From assembly GCF_022965805.1 (NCBI RefSeq), contig NC_133108.1, forward strand, positions 26,007,545-26,071,544: a DNA stretch of 64,000 bases, read 5' to 3'. The position numbers and the translations under genes are program-made. This DNA comes from Primulina eburnea. Its lineage: Eukaryota > Streptophyta > Magnoliopsida > Lamiales > Gesneriaceae. The notes under the pieces are model-generated. The model made no database searches. It had not been told where the DNA came from and worked only from the letters and a program-made list of their open reading frames with translations. This document shows, in pieces, positions 9,918 to 22,539 of this stretch. How positions within the stretch are numbered: position 1 is the stretch's first letter; every line of letters begins with the position of its first letter.

Positions 9918-10227
9918 GTGGGGCAGGATCGGGGTCACGAGCTAGATGAGAGATGATGATAGCGTGGAGATCTCGGGCATCGCAGATTACTAGTGTTTCT
10001 TATGAAACTTGTATTACCTATGTTTAGAGTTGTCATTTGAACACTAGTGAATGTTTGTACGAACAGACATGTATGTACATTATGTTGTTTATTTCAGTTA
10101 ACGACATGTTATGCTTTATCTATACATCTGAATTAATGTTAAAAGCAAAATTTTGACCCACATTTTCGAACAAAGATCCAATTAAATCCCAAAAGAATAG
10201 AGTTAGAGCCCGGGTCCCCACAACAGG

Positions 10228-10239
10228 TGGTATCAGAGC
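10228..10239 (+). other. Element B primer-binding site
   Basis: TGGTATCAGAGC, the initiator-Met tRNA complement, five bases after the LTR. Confidence 0.92.
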
Positions 10240-10480
10240 AGTAGGTTCATTAGACTGAAATAGAATAGAATGAGCGGGGTAGATCGAGTCATCTTCCTTG
10301 CTTTTGAGATGCTAGCATGCTTTATTGCTTTCCCTATTATATGTTGTGTTGTATTATCTGAATTGATTTACAGCATTTCAAGCCTGAATCAGAACCGATT
10401 CTCGATCAGAGGTATATGATCAGAGAAGGGCTGAGACAGATGACATTGGGTGTGTACTAATCAGTTTTATGATCAGATTT
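10240..10480 (+). other. Element B leader between PBS and gag
   Basis: Untranslated; no coding signal. Includes GAATGAGCGGGGTAGATCGA, also found (slightly changed) in F and D', so the leader is shared between these families. Confidence 0.6.
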
Positions 10481-13400
10481 ATGCCGCCTAGACGAGTGCC
10501 ACAACCAGAGCAGGGTAGCACATCCGGTGCACAGATGGATGTCACCGCTACGCCGATGGAGACTTTATTGAAGAGATTCCAGTCTTTCCATCCGCCTACC
10601 CTGAAGGGCACAGAGAGTGCAGTAGAGTGCGAGAGCTGGCTCGATGATATCGAGATGTTGTTTGAGTCTTTGGCTTACACTGACGAACGACGTGTGAAGT
10701 TGATAGGCCATCAGATGCAAGAGGTTGCCAAGAGCTGGTGGTTGACTACGAAGAGAGCCTTGGAGCACCGAGGCATTGATATCACGTGGAAAATCTTCAA
10801 AGATGAGTTCTATCAGCGCTTCTTTCCCGTTTCGTACCGGAAAGACAAGGGAGCTGAATTCGCGAATCTGAAGCAGGGACAGTGGAACATCGAGGAGTAT
10901 GTTGCTAAATTTTCTGCATTGCTACGATTTGCACCTCATGTGGCCGGAAACGACGAGTCAGTGGCCGATCAGTTCATCAACGGGCTGAATCCCGATGTCT
11001 TTACTTTGGTGAACACGGGCCGGCCTAGTACTTTTTCAGAGGCACTGAACCGAGCGAAGGGAGCAGAGGCTGGCTTGATCAGGCAGCGAGGAGCTTCCTA
11101 CGGTGTTCAGGGGCAGAGACCGCCACAGTCCACGACCATACAGTTTCCACCACCTCCTCCTCGTTTTGACAGTGGAGCTAGTGGTAGTGGCAAGAAGGAT
11201 TTTCTGAAGGCCAAGGGCAAACAGTTTAAGAAATCTGGGAGCAGTTCATCGAGTTCGAGTGGATCTCGACAGAGAGGTCAGGGGTCAGAGTATAGTGGTG
11301 CATACTGTGGTTCGTGCGGAGGGCGACATGCGACGGAGCAGTGTCAAGGAGTTCTGGGACGCTGCAACATCTGTAGGCAACAGGGACACTTCGCCAGAGT
11401 TTGTCCCCAGAGAGGTGCATCACGATTCCAGAGCACAGGATCATCAGCACCAGCGCCACAGATGGAGAGACAGGCATCCTCTGTACACTCCTTTCAGCCA
11501 CCCTCCACACAGACCCAGCAGAGGCCAGGAGGTAGTCAGACGGTGAGTCAGCCTCCCAGACAGCAGGCACGTGTTTTTGCCCTGACAGAGGAGCAGGCGC
11601 AGGAGGCGCCAGATGACGTCATTGCAGGTAATTGTTTCCTTTGTGGTTATCCTGCATATGTGTTGATTGACACAGGTGCATCTCATACATTCATCTCTGA
11701 ACATTTTGCATTGAGACATTCATTGCCTGTTGAGTCGATGTCGACAGTAGTGTCTATAGCTTCTCCGTTGGGAAGTGGTTTGATATCTGTGACTACTGTT
11801 AGACACTGTATGCTTCAGTTTGAGGGGCATGAGATTGATCTTGATTGTGTAGTACTTGGTTTAGCTGATTTTGACTGTATAGTTGGCATAGACATGTTGA
11901 CCAAGTACAGGGCCACGGTAGATTGTTTCCACAAGATTGTCAGATTCAGACCTGAAATGACAGAGGAGTGGAAATTCTACGGCAAGGGTTCCAGATCTCG
12001 GATTCCCTTAGTATCTGCTCTGACTATGAGTAGATTGCTTCAAAGAGGAGCAGAGGGCTTTCTCGTATATTCAGTAGATCTACTGAAGACGAGCCCAGCA
12101 TTGGCAGATCTGCCAGTGGTTTGCGAGTTTGCAGATGTTTTTCTTGATGAGATTCCAGGGTTGCCTCCGGTTCGAGAGGTTGATTTCAGCATAGATCTTA
12201 TGCCCGGTTCTGTTCCTATTTCGAGAGCTCCATATAGGATGGCACCGATAGAACTGAAAGAGTTGAAAGCACAGTTGGAAGATCTTTTGTCCAAGGGATA
12301 TATCAGACCTAGTGTATCTCCTTGGGGTGCTCCGGTGCTTTTCGTTCGAAAGAAAGATGGTTCGATGCGACTGTGTATTGATTATAGGCAGCTGAATAAG
12401 GCAACAGTGAAGAACAAGTATCCTTTGCCTCGCATTGACGACTTATTTGACCAGTTACAGGGATCTTCTGTATATTCGAAAATCGATTTGAGATCAGGGT
12501 ATCATCAGCTCCGAGTTAGAGACGTTGATATTCCGAAGACGGCATTTCGAACCAGGTATGGACATTACGAGTTTGTTGTTATGCCTTTCGGTTTGACGAA
12601 TGCACCTGCGGTGTTTATGAGTTTGATGAACCGCATTTTTCAGAGATATTTAGATGATTTTGTGATTGTGTTTATTGACGACATTTTGGTGTATTCGAAG
12701 AGTTTGACTGAGCATGCAGATCATCTGAGAATCGTGCTGAAGACTTTGCGACAGGAGCAGTTGTATGCCAAACTGTCCAAATGCGAATTCTGGTTGCGAC
12801 AGGTTGTTTTCTTGGGGCACATTATATCTGGAGAGGGTATTGCGGTAGATCCGAGTAAAGTTGAGGCTGTGATCAGTTGGCCGAGACCGACTTCTGTGCC
12901 TGAGATACGCAGTTTCATGGGTCTAGCCGGGTATTATCGACGTTTTATCCGAGATTTCTCCAGTATAGCGAAGCCGATTACCCAGTTGACACAGAAGAAC
13001 ATGCCATTTGTGTGGTCAGAAGAGTGTGAGAGCGGTTTTGTTGAGCTGAAGAAGAGGCTGACTAGTGCGCCTGTCTTGACAATTCCATCAGGTACAGGTG
13101 AGTTCGTTGTATATTGTGATGCATCTCACAGAGGGCTTGGATGTGTTCTTATGCAGCGAGGGCACGTGATAGCGTACGCCTCTAGACAGCTGAAGCCACA
13201 CGAGACTCGTTATCCGATTCATGATCTTGAATTGGCGGCGATTGTATTTGCACTTAAGATCTGGCGTCATTATCTGTATGGCGAGAAATTTGAGATCTAT
13301 TCCGATCACAAGAGCCTGAAATATCTCTTTTCTCAGTCAGAGTTGAATATGAGGCAGCGACGATGGCTTGATCTGCTGAAAGATTTTGATTGCGAGATCA

Positions 13401-15001
13401 AGTACCATCCAGGGAAGTCGAATGCAGCGGCAGACGCCTTGAGTCGAAAGGTATGTGCTCTTTCCTTGTCGACTGTAGGTGTATCGAGTTTAGTAGAAGA
13501 TTGTTGCTTGTCTGGATTGACATTTAATACAGAGAGTAGACCGTTGCGACTTGCCGCGATTCAGATTGAGCCAGATCTGATTTCGAGGATCAAAGAAGCA
13601 CAAAGAACCGATCCGAGCGTGCAGAGATCGATTGATATGGTCAGAGCTGGTCATATATCAGAGTATCAGGTTAGAGATTCTGTTCTGTATGTGAATAACC
13701 GCCTAGTGGTGCCAGATGTTTCAGATTTGAGACGACAGATCATGTCAGAGGCACATTGTAGTCGGTTCAGCATTCATCCTGGTGGCAGAAAGATGTACAA
13801 TGATTTGAAGACACAATTTTGGTGGAAGCAGATGAAGACAGATATTGCAGAATTTGTGTCTAGATGCCTAAATTGCCAGCGGGTGAAGGCAGAAAGAAAG
13901 AAGCCCGGAGGTTTACTTCAGAGTTTGTCTATTCCTGAATGGAAATGGGATCACATTTCCATGGATTTCGTGACGAAGTTACCTCGATCATCCCGGGGCT
14001 GTGATTCGATTTGGGTCATCATTGACAGATTGACCAAATCTGCCAGTTTCATTCCGTACAGGATGACCTATCGACACGATCAGATGGCCGAGTTATATGT
14101 CAGAGAGGTCGTCAGATTGCACGGTGTGCCGAAGTCGATCGTATCAGATCGTGATCCACGATTCACTTCACACTTTTGGCACAGTTTGCAGCAGGCTTTG
14201 GGTACGACTTTACACCTGAGAACTGCTTATCATCCCCAGACGGACGGACAGTCAGAGCGGACTATCCAGACTTTAGAGGATATGCTGAGAGCTGTAGTAC
14301 TAGATTTTGGTACTAGTTGGCAAGACTCATTGCCGTTGTGTGAATTTTCATACAACAACAGCTATCAGACGAGTATAGAGATGGCACCGTTCGAAGCTTT
14401 GTATGGCAAGAAGTGCAGATCTCCTCTGTACTGGGATGATATATCTGAGGTACCAGAGTTGGGGCCTGATATGATTCGTGAAATGACCGAAAAAGTAAAG
14501 ATTATTCAGAAGAGAATGAAGACGGCACAGGATAGGCAAGCGAAGTACGCCAATATCAGACGCAGACCGTTAGTGTTTGATCAGGGAGACAAAGTATTTT
14601 TGAAGATTTCACCTTTCAGAGGCGTTGTCAGATTTGGCAAGCGAGGAAAGTTGTCTCCTAGATACGTCGGTCCGTATGAGATCCTTGAGAGGATTGGCGA
14701 TCGAGCTTACAGACTTGCTCTTCCTCCGTCATTATCTGGTATACATGACGTTTTCCATGTATCGATGCTTCGCAGATATATGCCAGATAGTTCTCATGTC
14801 ATTCAGCCTGACGAAGCCGAGTTAGATCAGACTCTGAGCTACGTTGAAAGACCGATACAGATTCTGGATCGGAAAGAAAAACGGCTCAGAATGAAGACCA
14901 TTCCGCTTGTGAAAGTTCAGTGGAGTCGTCATGGCATCGAGGAAGCAACTTGGGAGACAGAGTCTGAGATGAGACAGAGGCATCCCGAGCTATTTGTATG
15001 A
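10481..15001 (+). CDS. gag-pol: Element B Gag-Pol polyprotein, intact (1506 aa)
   Basis: Single open frame for the whole replication machinery of a Ty3/gypsy chromovirus. I start at [11 protein letters not shown] (10481), conserved in F; ATG at 10469 is in frame. Order, approximate residues from MPP: Gag domain 25-220; two Cys/His modules ([13 protein letters not shown], then [14 protein letters not shown]) 277-310; retropepsin [10 protein letters not shown] near 395-405; RT with [25 protein letters not shown] and catalytic FIDD near 730; RNase H with YCDAS near 877, LELAA and SDHKSL; integrase with an HHCC module near 1090-1130, then DDE residues in [18 protein letters not shown] and DGQSERTIQ near 1160-1260; and a chromodomain-like tail [16 protein letters not shown] at the end. 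No frameshift separates Gag from Pol. No damage seen, so the protein may be functional. Confidence 0.95.
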   Translation: MPPRRVPQPEQGSTSGAQMDVTATPMETLLKRFQSFHPPTLKGTESAVECESWLDDIEMLFESLAYTDERRVKLIGHQMQEVAKSWWLTTKRALEHRGIDITWKIFKDEFYQRFFPVSYRKDKGAEFANLKQGQWNIEEYVAKFSALLRFAPHVAGNDESVADQFINGLNPDVFTLVNTGRPSTFSEALNRAKGAEAGLIRQRGASYGVQGQRPPQSTTIQFPPPPPRFDSGASGSGKKDFLKAKGKQFKKSGSSSSSSSGSRQRGQGSEYSGAYCGSCGGRHATEQCQGVLGRCNICRQQGHFARVCPQRGASRFQSTGSSAPAPQMERQASSVHSFQPPSTQTQQRPGGSQTVSQPPRQQARVFALTEEQAQEAPDDVIAGNCFLCGYPAYVLIDTGASHTFISEHFALRHSLPVESMSTVVSIASPLGSGLISVTTVRHCMLQFEGHEIDLDCVVLGLADFDCIVGIDMLTKYRATVDCFHKIVRFRPEMTEEWKFYGKGSRSRIPLVSALTMSRLLQRGAEGFLVYSVDLLKTSPALADLPVVCEFADVFLDEIPGLPPVREVDFSIDLMPGSVPISRAPYRMAPIELKELKAQLEDLLSKGYIRPSVSPWGAPVLFVRKKDGSMRLCIDYRQLNKATVKNKYPLPRIDDLFDQLQGSSVYSKIDLRSGYHQLRVRDVDIPKTAFRTRYGHYEFVVMPFGLTNAPAVFMSLMNRIFQRYLDDFVIVFIDDILVYSKSLTEHADHLRIVLKTLRQEQLYAKLSKCEFWLRQVVFLGHIISGEGIAVDPSKVEAVISWPRPTSVPEIRSFMGLAGYYRRFIRDFSSIAKPITQLTQKNMPFVWSEECESGFVELKKRLTSAPVLTIPSGTGEFVVYCDASHRGLGCVLMQRGHVIAYASRQLKPHETRYPIHDLELAAIVFALKIWRHYLYGEKFEIYSDHKSLKYLFSQSELNMRQRRWLDLLKDFDCEIKYHPGKSNAAADALSRKVCALSLSTVGVSSLVEDCCLSGLTFNTESRPLRLAAIQIEPDLISRIKEAQRTDPSVQRSIDMVRAGHISEYQVRDSVLYVNNRLVVPDVSDLRRQIMSEAHCSRFSIHPGGRKMYNDLKTQFWWKQMKTDIAEFVSRCLNCQRVKAERKKPGGLLQSLSIPEWKWDHISMDFVTKLPRSSRGCDSIWVIIDRLTKSASFIPYRMTYRHDQMAELYVREVVRLHGVPKSIVSDRDPRFTSHFWHSLQQALGTTLHLRTAYHPQTDGQSERTIQTLEDMLRAVVLDFGTSWQDSLPLCEFSYNNSYQTSIEMAPFEALYGKKCRSPLYWDDISEVPELGPDMIREMTEKVKIIQKRMKTAQDRQAKYANIRRRPLVFDQGDKVFLKISPFRGVVRFGKRGKLSPRYVGPYEILERIGDRAYRLALPPSLSGIHDVFHVSMLRRYMPDSSHVIQPDEAELDQTLSYVERPIQILDRKEKRLRMKTIPLVKVQWSRHGIEEATWETESEMRQRHPELFV

Positions 15002-15087
15002 TGTGAGTTTTCTTTCAGTTCTAATGTCATTTCTTCCTTTATTATGATTAATTAAGTTGTTATGAGTTCGAGGACGAACTCTTGTCT

Positions 15088-15101
15088 AAGAGGGGGAGAA
15101 A
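15088..15101 (+). other. Element B polypurine tract
   Basis: AAGAGGGGGAGAAA-type purine run directly before the 3' LTR start TGTAAGG at 15102. Confidence 0.88.
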
Positions 15102-15121
15102 TGTAAGGCTCGAGAATTATC
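15102..15121 (+). repeat. Element B 3' LTR, first 20 bp
   Basis: Same first 20 bases as the 5' LTR, ending TTATC (15117-15121), the target duplicated by C. Confidence 0.93.
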
Positions 15122-16703
15122 TGTTACACCCTGACCTCTTTTAAAATGAATACGCAGCGGAAATAAAATTTTCTCTTTAAAATATACGGAAGGAGTTTCA
15201 AAATACATTTCATCAAATATCTTTACAAAATAAATACATGATCATTTAAATGACATAACAAAAACAAAACATCATTTCTATGATCATGCCAAAATCCTCC
15301 TTCCAACGGTGTATGCATATGACCCCCAATCCACAGTCAACGTCCCGGGGCACAAATCTGATCTGCATCACATGAAAATAACTGGAATGAGAATAAATCT
15401 CAGCAAGTGGAACTCTTATATAACAATGAACAATAACTCTGTAAAACATATATTTGAAATCATAAATACCATCAACTCTGAACTGTAAACTCTGAATATC
15501 AATAACATAGCAATAGCATAAAAATATGATGGTATTTCTCTTTTGCTCTGGGGATTGATATCAATAGTATCTCTGCTCTGGGGTTGTTCGTATCCCAAAT
15601 CGATATAAATACCGATAACTCTGAGGGATATAAGCCTCTGGGCGATGATCATCTAATATTGCATGCAATCTCTGACTATGTATTTATCAATCCGAAAACA
15701 TTTAAATTCTTCTCTGGTTTTAACAATCACTTTGAACTCTATATATCTCTTTGTATTCCCTTTAATCAATAATGAGACATACAATGCCTCCAATACATAT
15801 AACAATACATACTATGGATCAAATGAAAGGGAATAACACAATAAACCCTTTGAAACACATACATATATAATCATGTGAGCAAAAAGGAATGAAATTCCAC
15901 TTACAAACCATAACAAACACCTCAACTTAGCTCTTGATCACCACCTACAACAAATAATCCACAAATAACACCAATATCAACTAAATATCCAAGTTTACAA
16001 GCTAAATAATCCATAAATCCACATAAACAACCAACCTAAACAACTCTTAATTTACAACCTTAACAGAATCGCACCAAAAGCTTACCCAAGCTTCCTAGCA
16101 CCAAGGAGAACGTCGAACTCAAGTCGAAATTCCAAACAAACGCTTGAATCGAAGATAGGAAAGGAAAGAAATGATGAAAAACCCTAAAATGGAGAGAAAA
16201 TGCGAAAATGAGAAGGAAAGAAAAAGGAAAAGTGATAGCCAACCACTCCAAAATCGACTAAATATCTCGCCCATACCTTCACCGCGGGTGCGCCAACACA
16301 AGGACCGCGGGTGCGCCTAAGTTACGGCATACTCAAAAATTCTGGAACACGAACAGCGCGGGTGCAGCGACGCAAGCAGCGCGGGTGCGGTATCTACCGC
16401 AGGGGCGGTCTCTACATCACCCCGGGTGCGGTGTGCTCACGGCATTCCAACTCCAAAACAGCACAGTACACCGCGGGGGCACTCCAGTTAAGAGCGCGGG
16501 TGCACTCAAGTCACGGCCAAGCACTATTCCCAAGCAACTAAAATCGAACCGACACTCTGAAACGAACAACCAACATCAACCAACACCTCAAGACAATAAA
16601 ACTAACAATACTATAGCCCAAAAATACACTCTGAACATCTAATCAAATATCCCAAATAACAAACGAAACTTAAATCGTACCGTACACCGGCTCGGCTATT
16701 ACA
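15122..16703 (-). repeat. Element C 3' LTR (1582 bp)
   Basis: Plus-strand edges TGTTACACC and GGCTATTACA. Holds degenerate dyad motifs at 16281-16506 and the TGAGA-N5-TCTCA hairpin. Open frames within it are not credible genes. Confidence 0.93.
16281..16506 (-). promoter_or_regulatory. U3 dyad array, element C 3' LTR
   Basis: Eight motifs of the form ACCGCGGGTGCGGT (reverse complement of the B motif) with several mismatched arms. The equivalent array in the other C LTR is at 22117-22342. Confidence 0.65.
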
Positions 16704-16720
16704 ATCTCCCCCCCTTAAGG
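16704..16720 (-). other. Element C polypurine tract
   Basis: On the minus strand an AAGGGGGGGGAGAT-type run lies directly before the 3' LTR. Confidence 0.85.
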
Positions 16721-16743
16721 GAATTTCGTCCGCGAAATTGACG

Positions 16744-19700
16744 TCACGGCACGAACAACTCAGGATACTTCTCTCTCATCTCATCCTCTGGTTCCCACGT
16801 AGCCTCCTCTATCAAATGGTTCCTCCAAAGAACTTTGACAATGCCGATCTCTTTGTTCCTCAGAACTCTAACTGTGCGATCCAAAATCTGAATCGGAATC
16901 TCTTGATATGTCAAATTCGGCGTCAAGTCCAATGGCTCATGGCGAAGAACATGGGAAGGATCTGCAACATACTTCCTGAGCATCGATACGTGAAAAACAT
17001 TATGGACTCTGTCAAGATCTGGAGGTAGGGCTAATCTGTAGGCTCGATCGCCAACTCTGTCCAATATCTCTAATGGACCAATAAATCTAGGACTCAACTT
17101 GCCCTTCTTACCAAATCTCATCACACCCTTGAGAGGTGCTATCTTCAGAAACACGTGATCGCCAACCTCGAACTGCAAAGGCCTACGACGAACATCTGCA
17201 TAGCTCTTCTGTCTGGACTGGGCAGTCTTCATCCTTTCTCTGATAACAGCAACAACATCAGCAGTCTGCTGGACCAACTCTGGTCCCAACATCTTCCTCT
17301 CACCAACCTCGTCCCAATACAAGGGAGACCTGCACTTCCTGCCAAAAAGTGCCTCATACTGGTGCCATGCCAATCGTCGCCTGGTAGCTATTATTATAAG
17401 TGAACTCAACCAAAGGCAACAAAGAATCCCAGCTACCTGGAAAGTCTATAGTACAAGCTCTGAGCATATCCTCAAGAATCTGAATGACTCTCTCTGACTG
17501 ACCATCGCTCTGAGGATGATAGGCTGTACTGAACGCTAATCGCGAACCCATAGCTCTGTGCAAACTCTTCCAAAACTCTGAAGTAAATCTGGGGTCACGA
17601 TCAGACACGATCGACACAGGGACACCATGAAGTCTGACAATCTCTGCTATGTAGTCCTCGGCATACTGGTTCATCGAATACGTCGTCTTGACTGGAAGAA
17701 AGTGCGCTGACTTAGTCAATCTATCAACGATAACCCAAATAGAATTGAAACCTCTCCGCACTCTGGGAAGACCAGTCACGAAATCCATCGTAATATGCTC
17801 CCACTTCCACTGAGAAATCGGCAACGACAACAATGTCCCAGCAGGTCTCTGGTGCTCAATCTTCACCTGCTGACAAGTAAGGCACTGAGAAATAAACAAA
17901 GCAACATCCTTCTTCATACCTGGCCACCAGTAGAGTCGACGAAGATCCTGATACATCTTCGTACTGCCTGGATGAATCGAATACGGCGCGGTATGAGCCT
18001 CTGTCAGAATATCTCTACGAATATCATCGCCAACAGGAACACAAATACGACCTCTGAAAGTCACCAAACCATCACCATTCAAGGCAAACTCTGAATTACC
18101 TCTAATCTCTGCTCTATCTCTCAACTCTGTCAACTGAACATCAGTCGACTGCTCTCTACGAATCCTGTCCGTCAATGAAGATCGAATAACTAACGCTGAA
18201 AGACGAGCAATGGTGCCTGGAATCACCAGATCAATATCCTCTCTCTGCAAATCCATCAGCAACGGTCTCTGAATCAAAGAACTCAATGAAACACTCGACT
18301 TGCGGCTTAAAGCATCAGCCACAACATTCGCCTTCCCTGGGTGATAACTGATAGTTACATCGTAATCCTTGACAAGCTCTAACCACCTCCTCTGCCGCAT
18401 ATTGAGCTCTTTCTGCGAGAACAGATACTTCAAACTCTTGTGGTCTGTGAAGATCTCACACTTTTCGCCATACAAGTAATGTCTCCAAATCTTCAAGGCG
18501 AAAACCACAGCTGCCAACTCTAAATCATGCGTCGGATAATTCTTCTCGTAATCCTTCAACTGGCGAGAAGCATAGGCAATGACCTTACCTCTCTGCATCA
18601 ACACTGCACCGAGACCCTTCTTCGACGCATCGGTAAAGACAACAAAGTCCTCTGAACCACTGGGCAATGCGAGAATAGGAGCTGACGTCAATCTATCCTT
18701 CAACTCCTGAAATGCGCTCTGGCAATCTATAGACCACTCGAACTTCACAGTCTTCCTTGTCAGATTGGACAATGGCAGGGCAATCTTGAAAAAATCCGAA
18801 ATAAAACGACGATAATAACCCGCCAAACCAAGGAAACTGCGTACCTCTGAAACAGTCGTAGGAATAGGCCACTTCTGAATCGCCTCTATCTTCATCGGAT
18901 CAACAGCAATGCCATCCCTCGAAACGACATGGCCTAGAAAAGAAATCTGATCCAGCCAAAACTCACACTTCTTCAACTTAGCAAACAACCTCCGCTCTCT
19001 CAGCAACTGGAGAACAACTCTGAGATGCTCTGAATGAAGCTCTCTGGTCTTGGAATAGATCAAGATATCGTCGATAAAAACAATGACGAAGCTATCCAAA
19101 TACGGCTTGAACACACGGTTCATCAGGTCCATGAAAACAGAAGGGGCATTGGTCAAACCAAAAGACATCACGAGAAACTCATAGTGACCATACCTGGTCC
19201 GGAAAGCCGTCTTAGGGATATCAGACTCCCTAACCTTCAACTGATAGTAGCCAGACCGAAGATCAATCTTCGAGAAAACAGTGGCACCCTGGAGTTGGTC
19301 AAATAGATCGTCAATCCGTGGCAACGGATACTTGTTCTTGATCGTCACTTTGTTGAGCTCTCTGTAATCGATACACAGACGCAAAGACCCGTCCTTCTTC
19401 TTAACAAATAGAACCGGAGCTCCCCAAGGCGAAGAACTCGGACGAATAAAACCCTTATCTAGAAGATCCTGCAACTGCGTCTTCAACTCTTTCATCTCGG
19501 TAGGAGCCATCCTATACGGAGCCTTAGAAATAGGAACCGTACCTGGAGCAAGATCAATAACAAACTCTACATCTCTATCCGGCGGCAAACCCGGAACATC
19601 ATCCTCAAACACATCCGCAAACTCCCTCACCACATCAATATCATCAATATTCAACTTAATCAGTCTATCCATATCCACAACAGATGCTAGAAAAACATCA

Positions 19701-20821
19701 CAACCTCTACACAATAGCCTCTCAGCATCAAGACACGAAATAAAAGGAAGGACCAGCGAAGTACCTGAGCTGGCGAGAACTCCTCCCTGGCCATCATCTT
19801 CCTTAGTCATCGAAAAGATACGACCCTGCACCTTCTCCTGGCTAGCTCCCTTAGGACAATCTCTGGAAATATGGCCTGGCATGCCACAACGATAACAAGA
19901 ACGAGTGCCAAATCTACACTCTCCACGATGAGGTCTGCCACACTTGGGACACAAAGATCTCTCAGAATCAGACGGAGCAACTGGCACTGACGGTGGCCTA
20001 GGACTCTGATCCACCTTGCCCTTCCCCTTGAATCGATCTCTGCCACGCTGACCTGAACTCTGGCCTCTTTGAACACTAGCCTGGTACCTCGCCTGCCTCT
20101 CCCTGGCAATATCCTTCTCGTCCTGCTCTGCTAGCAACGCCTTGGACACAATCTCCTTGAAAGTCACAGCCTTGGACATATTGATATCACGCCTGATCTC
20201 CGCTCTAAGGCCTCGAATGAAGTGAGCGCCTTTATCTTTATCACTGGTAGCAATGTACGGAGCAAATAGGCAACCCTCCTCGAACCTGAGAATATACTCA
20301 TCTACATTCAAGCTCCCCTGACGAAGCTCCAAGAACTCTGTGACCTTCCTCGCTCGCAGTGCATCAGGAAAGTACTTGTCGTAGAAAAGCTCAGTAAACT
20401 CAGACCACTTCAAAGTAGAAACATCAATGCCAACCTTGGTCGCATTCCACCACAAACGTGCAGCTTTAACCAGCATAAAAACAGCACAACTGATACGATC
20501 TCTGTCCTCATAGTGGAGATGATCAAAAATCGCCTCCAAAGCCTTGACCCACTCTACTGCAGCTAAAGGATCGGAGCTGCCTGGAAACTCGGGTGGATCC
20601 ATCCTCTTAAACGCAGAAAAGATAGCATCAGAACCAACTGCAGCTGGAGCAACCTGCCCTCTACCTTGGCCTCTGCCCTGGCCTGCTCCTTGCAGTCTAA
20701 GCAACTGCTGGATCTGCTCACTGTGAACCTTAGCCTGCTCCTTCAGTAACTTGCCGAACTCGTCGACAACTCTCGAGGACGAACTATCCTCCCCCTCTGA
20801 CGCCTTACGCTTAGGAGGCAT
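16744..20821 (-). pseudogene. Element C Gag-Pol, protease-less, frameshifted
   Basis: Start [10 protein letters not shown] at 20821. Residues run through Gag, the CX2CX3HX3C module, [16 protein letters not shown] with FIDD, RNase H and the integrase DDE core. One extra base near 17361 (relative to E) makes MAPV-stop at 17354, and the integrase C-terminal and chromodomain-like part continues in another frame to 16744. At 19797/19798 the frame jumps from TKE to DDGQ, omitting 118 residues that in E hold the whole retropepsin with its DTGA motif. The join is in frame and coincides with potential splice sites in E. So two separate lesions: a clean protease loss and a later-looking 1-bp insertion. 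Confidence 0.93.
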
Positions 20822-20940
20822 CCTCTACTCTACAATGCTCACAAGACACCAATCAATACATAACAATAGATAGATGCAAAGAAAACATACCCGGACAGTT
20901 GAAAGTAGACGAAGTCATATGCATTGGTCCGAAGAACACC

Positions 20941-20952
20941 GCTCTGATACCA
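20941..20952 (-). other. Element C primer-binding site
   Basis: Minus-strand TGGTATCAGAGC, five bases inside the LTR at 20958. Confidence 0.92.
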
Positions 20953-20957
20953 CTAAA

Positions 20958-22539
20958 TGTGACACCCTGACCTCTTTTAAAATGAATACGCAGCGGAAAT
21001 AAAATTTTCTCTTTAAAATATACGGAAGGAGTTTCAAAATACATTTCATCAAATATCTTTACAAAATAAATACATGATCATTTAAATGACATAACAAAAA
21101 CAAAACATCATTTCTATGATCATGCCAAAATCCTCCTTCCAACGGTGTATGCATATGACCCCCAATCCACAGTCAACGTCCCGGGGCACAACTCTGATCT
21201 GCATCACATGAAAATAACTGGAATGAGAATAAATCTCAGCAAGTGGAACTCTTATATAACAATGAACAATAACTCTGTAAAACATATCTTTGAAATCATA
21301 AATACCATCAACTCTGAACTGTAAGCTCTGAATATCAATAACATAGCAATAGCATAAAAATATGATGGTATTTCTCTTTTGCTCTGGGGATTGATATCAA
21401 TAGTATCTCTGCTCTGGGGTTGCTCGTATCCCAAATCGATATAAATACCGATAACTCTGAGGGATATAAGCCTCTGGGCGATGATCATCTAATATTGCAT
21501 GCAATCTCTGACTATGTATTTATCAATCCGAAAACATTTAAATTCTTCTCTGGTTTTAACAATCACTTTGAACTCTATATATCTCTTTGTATTCCCTTTA
21601 ATCAATAATGAGACATACAATGCCTCCAATACATATAACAATACATACTATGGATCAAATGAAAGGGAATAACACAATAAACCCTTTGAAACACATACAT
21701 ATATAATCATGTGAGCAAAAAGGAATGAAATTTCACTTACAAACCACAACAAACACCTCAACTTAGCTCTTGATCACCACCTACAACAAATAATCCACAA
21801 ATAACACCAATATCAACTAAATATCCAAGTTTACAAGCTAAATAATCCATAAATCCACATAAACAACCAACCTAAACAACTCTTAATTTACAACCTTAAC
21901 AGAATCGCACCAAAAGCTTACCCAAGCTTCCTAGCACCAAGGAGAACGTCGAACTCAAGTCGAAATTCCAAACAAACGCTTGAATCGAAGATAGGAAAGG
22001 AAAGAAATGATGAAAAACCCTAAAATGGAGAGAAAATGCGAAAATGAGAAGGAAAGAAAAAGGAAAAGTGATAGCCAACCACTCCAAAATCGACTAAATA
22101 TCTCGCCCATACCTTCACCGCGGGTGCGCCAACACAAGGACCGCGGGTGCGCCTAAGTTACGGCATACTCAAAAATTCTGGAACACGAACAGCGCGGGTG
22201 CAGCGACGCAAGCAGCGCGGGTGCGGTCTCTACCGCAGGGGCGGTCTCTACATCACCGCGGGTGCGGTGTGCTCACGGCATTCCAACTCCAAAACAGCAC
22301 AGTACACCGCGGGGGCACTCCAGTTAAGAGCGCGGGTGCACTCAAGTCACGGCCAAGCACTATTCCCAAGCAACTAAAATCGAACCGACACTCTGAAACG
22401 AACAACCAACATCAACCAACACCTCAAGACAATAAAACTAACAATACTATAGCCCAAAAATACACTCTGAACATCTAATCAAATATCCCAAATAACAAAC
22501 GAAACTTAAATCGTACCGTACACCGGCTCGGCTATTACA
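20958..22539 (-). repeat. Element C 5' LTR (1582 bp)
   Basis: TGTGACACC to GGCTATTACA on the plus strand. Dyad array 22117-22342; hairpin TGAGA-N5-TCTCA at 21224-21238, about 280 bases from the internal edge. Confidence 0.94.

Larger units (their letters stand above)
8427..10222 (+). repeat. Element B 5' LTR (1796 bp)
   Basis: Runs from TGTAAGGCTCGAG to GGGTCCCCACA. The U3 part carries eight dyad motifs (8526-8752) and then a TATA box. The transcribed part carries conserved hairpins (9562-9917). Confidence 0.95.
15122..22539 (-). mobile_element. Element C: chromovirus of the E family, lacking protease, inserted in B LTR
   Basis: Two LTRs of exactly 1582 bp (15122-16703 and 20958-22539) flank a minus-strand gag-pol. 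The TSD TTATC is at 15117-15121 and 22540-22544. About nine substitutions separate the LTRs by eye, including the terminal TGTTACACC versus TGTGACACC. Coding is damaged by a frameshift and by precise loss of the protease, so C needs help in trans or is dead. Confidence 0.95.

Noticed and set aside
11226..11719. Antisense frames of 90-115 codons inside B gag (and 39743-40236 in F)
   Set aside because: Shadows of the Gag reading frame; they appear in both family members only because the sense strand is conserved.
15002..15101. An env-like third gene after pol in B
   Set aside because: Only about 100 bases lie between the Pol stop and the 3' LTR, and E also ends directly after Pol.
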